From Symbiodinium sp. CCMP2592 (Eukaryota > Sar > Dinophyceae > Suessiales > Symbiodiniaceae), in contig CAJNDT010006147.1 of assembly GCA_905221615.1 (NCBI GenBank), positions 1,331,652 to 1,395,651 on the forward strand: a stretch of 64,000 nt of DNA, read 5' to 3'. The translations under genes and the position numbers were made by a program. Within the stretch, counting starts at the first letter, position 1, and the number at the start of each line of letters is the position of its first letter. The notes below the pieces were generated by a model. The model saw nothing but the letters and a program-made list of their open reading frames with translations, ran no database searches and was not told the DNA's origin. Shown here piece by piece: positions 62,094-64,000 of this stretch.

Positions 62094-62330
62094 TCCATCC
62101 ATGGGTGCCACACGGCTCTTAGCTGCAACTCTGGCCGTGCTGCGGCTGCAAAGAGACTGAGGAGTCTGTTAGTTAGTGGTACATGCCGGGTTTCATAACT
62201 AGACTATAATTATACTATAGTTATAATAAATCAACCCGAGTGTTAATCATTACTACTAGTTGAGCAGACTACACTAGAAGGCACTGTTTTCATATCGATA
62301 TATAAATTAGTCTGTGACAACAACAAACAC

Positions 62331-62347
62331 ATTCACACACACACACG

Positions 62348-62403
<56 letters not shown>

Positions 62404-62433
62404 CGCACACACACACATATACACACACACACA
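62331..62433. repeat. (CA)n(TA)n(CA)n microsatellite
   Basis: CA repeats flank a TA core of about 60 bp. Confidence 0.95.
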
Positions 62434-62439
62434 CTACTG

Positions 62440-62755
62440 ACAACATTCCACTTTGTGAAAGTCACTACTTCCTGCATTACGATAAACAACTAACCATATA
62501 AAACCTTTCAGACTTTGCCGGTATGCATACCGAAAGCCCTCGGGCTTCTTGGTAATCCCAGATTACACAGGAGTGCTCATGAAGTCGTACCAGCATGCCC
62601 TGAACTGTTGTCCAGTCTATTGATAACGTAGCCTAATCATAACAGGTCTCCGATTGTAGGAGGTCGTTATCTGGATACAGGGAGTGATGCAATGAACTAA
62701 GTTGCAGCCGATTGGGCTGTTGCTGCTCGGGAATCTCGATATGAGTGATGCTTGG
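62440..62755. other. No supported feature
   Basis: Short frames only. Confidence 0.35.
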
Positions 62756-62759
62756 TAAA

Positions 62760-62903
62760 GATTACTTCGTTTGCCCGTGCTTCGGCCGAAGTGAGAAGCA
62801 CAACGAATCCCCCATCTCAGGAGCAGTGCCGCCGGCCATTGGCAACGTTCCTCGGTGCAGCTCCGAAATCTCTCCTGGGGCATTGAAAACGGGGGCCTGC
62901 TGA
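62760..62903 (+). CDS. Exon of a right-end gene
   Basis: The frame reads DYFVCPCFGRSEKHNESPIS then GAVPPAIGNVPRCSSEISPG. Contains CPC. No domain recognised. Confidence 0.4.
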   Translation, partial: DYFVCPCFGRSEKHNESPISGAVPPAIGNVPRCSSEISPGALKTGAC

Positions 62904-62915
62904 TAGGAGTTTGCT

Positions 62916-63089
62916 ATGCAAGTGCCAATGCAAGTGCCAGCTCTGAGTGTGTCGAACTTCACCCACTTGCCTTTCGAGTGCCTCTACATGTTTGCTCACG
63001 CATGGGTGCCCGGGATGCACGCACTAGTCATTGTAGACAACTCAGAACCTGAACAAACACATGGCTTTCGCTGCAGGGCTTCCCTTTAG
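62916..63089 (+). CDS. 57-codon frame, probable exon
   Basis: From the ATG at 62916 the frame reads MQVPMQVPALSVSNFTHLPF then ECLYMFAHAWVPGMHALVIV and DNSEPEQTHGFRCRASL. Composition is clearly protein-like (mixed hydrophobic strands and loops). It carries a QVPMQVP duplication at its start. Confidence 0.45.
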   Translation: MQVPMQVPALSVSNFTHLPFECLYMFAHAWVPGMHALVIVDNSEPEQTHGFRCRASL

Positions 63090-63337
63090 TGAGAGTTCCG
63101 TTCTGGGTTCTGACCGAAGGTCTGCAAATTTCAGGCTGCTGGATTTTGGCATTGTGTGTTCGGGGCTTGCTAGTGCCTTGGACTCCCTGCATCATGGTGA
63201 AGATCGTGCCCGGCAAGCTCACGAGGACCGGGGTAACCAAACACGGCATGTCGGTGCTAGGTTGTTAAGTAACGATTGGTGTTACCGAAATGATAAGCCC
63301 TGCTACCCGACTAGGTCGGTTTCCATGCGATCTCTGC

Positions 63338-63507
63338 CGGCCGGCAGTGTTGAGGGCGAAGGCGAGGATACGGCCAAAAGCTTCATGCTGCAGACGGCCC
63401 GCAAGAGCCTTGATGATGCCTTGGTTGCCAGCTCCTTGGCTGCACGGAAACTCATGCTGCATGCCTTTGAGCTCATTCTGTGCTGCACGTGTAGTTCTCA
63501 ACTTTGA
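63338..63507 (+). CDS. Helical exon
   Basis: Within a longer frame from 63061, the part after GGCAG reads SVEGEGEDTAKSFMLQTARK then SLDDALVASSLAARKLMLHA and FELI, with strong helix bias. Confidence 0.45.
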
Positions 63508-63561
63508 GACATTGTCTTGTTTGATTCAATGTTTGCATCTCAGCAGCAACGCCACACCTCT

Positions 63562-63680
63562 GAGGCGGCAGCAAGGACACCGACAAGTCCAAGGATAAGA
63601 AGGCAAAGAAGAGGGATGTAAAGAAGGAGAAAAGTAAGAAGAAGAAAAAGACGAAGGACTGTCCGCCGGCCAGCACATAG
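63562..63680 (+). CDS. Lysine-rich exon
   Basis: The frame reads GGSKDTDKSKDKKAKKRDVK then KEKSKKKKKTKDCPPAST and a stop. Probable nuclear-localisation-like or nucleic-acid-binding basic tail. Confidence 0.5.
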
Positions 63681-63739
63681 TTACACGTCCGAAATCCCAT
63701 AACTCTGAATTTTGAGCCCTGTAACCCTTTCCTTGCAGT

Positions 63740-63997
63740 CTCGATTGCCTCATCCCAGGCAGCTCCAGCTCCTCAAGCTCAGAGGACGAGACCGCCTCGG
63801 TGGCTTCGTGCGACGTGAATGATGCAGCGGCCTTGCTGGGCCTTTCCCACAAGGACCTCCAAAGGCCCGGAGAGTGCATGCGGCTGGACGATTTGACGAG
63901 CAAACAGATCGCCATGGTTCTCAGTGGAGTCACGGAGCTGCTGCCGGTAAGCGACGTGTACGAGACCGGTGGCGAACTCGTGCTTTGGCCCGACTAA
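63740..63997 (+). CDS. Last exon, acidic serine start, terminates in window
   Basis: After CTTGCAG the frame reads LDCLIPGSSSSSSSEDETAS then VASCDVNDAAALLGLSHKDL, QRPGECMRLDDLTSKQIAMV and LSGVTELLPVSDVYETGGEL, VLWPD and TAA. It is well-composed protein. The Lys-rich exon followed by this Ser/acid exon could be the C-terminal part of the right-end gene. Confidence 0.55.
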   Translation, partial: LDCLIPGSSSSSSSEDETASVASCDVNDAAALLGLSHKDLQRPGECMRLDDLTSKQIAMVLSGVTELLPVSDVYETGGELVLWPD

Positions 63998-64000
63998 TTA

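Overview
This window is nuclear DNA from a eukaryote, most likely a dinoflagellate. The case rests on four observations. Protein-coding sequence comes as short exons whose reading frames join only if GC and GA splice donors are allowed beside GT. Telomere-like heptads (TTTAGGG/CCCTAAA) litter the introns. There are many families of small inverted-repeat elements, several ending at or near an exon edge. The two central genes resemble large hypothetical-protein families that I associate with dinoflagellate genomes. No species is claimed, and no rRNA, tRNA, CRISPR array or bacterial-style operon was seen.

Region 1 (about 0.8-26.8 kb) is dominated by long introns filled with degenerate telomere-like repeats, MITE-like elements and microsatellites. 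Between them lie small plus-strand exons of 40-150 nt, most encoding charged, heptad-like helix. They read like pieces of one or several very large coiled-coil proteins. A few exon-like segments lie on the minus strand, near 14.2 and 20.4 kb.

Region 2 (about 28.3-42.4 kb) is different. It holds two compact plus-strand genes with short introns, has none of the recognised MITE families from 26.7 to 44.6 kb, and is bracketed by long microsatellites. Locus A (about 28.4-35.4 kb) ends in a six-exon module whose splice phases close perfectly. That module carries an SAM-binding-like motif, a CS(T) motif and an EN(P) motif in the order expected of a C5-cytosine-methyltransferase-like fold. Locus B (35.8-42.4 kb) has a proline/alanine-rich repeat region followed by a roughly 600-residue C-terminal domain with conserved-looking acidic, CxxC and histidine motifs. 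Its order of motifs suggests a derived DDE/KDZ-like transposase-type core, which is inference only. This domain is broken by an apparent one-base frameshift near 41.24 kb. The block could be a large mobile element or a recent insertion.

Region 3 (about 42.6-58.6 kb) returns to the exon-plus-MITE architecture, with very large ACT/AGT-class triplet arrays and one clear 150-residue exon (54.7 kb) that looks like a dinoflagellate LINE-associated or EEP-associated N-terminal region. Region 4 (59-64 kb) is denser in coding fragments, possibly one gene. It ends in a lysine-rich exon and an acidic-serine exon reaching a stop at 63,997.
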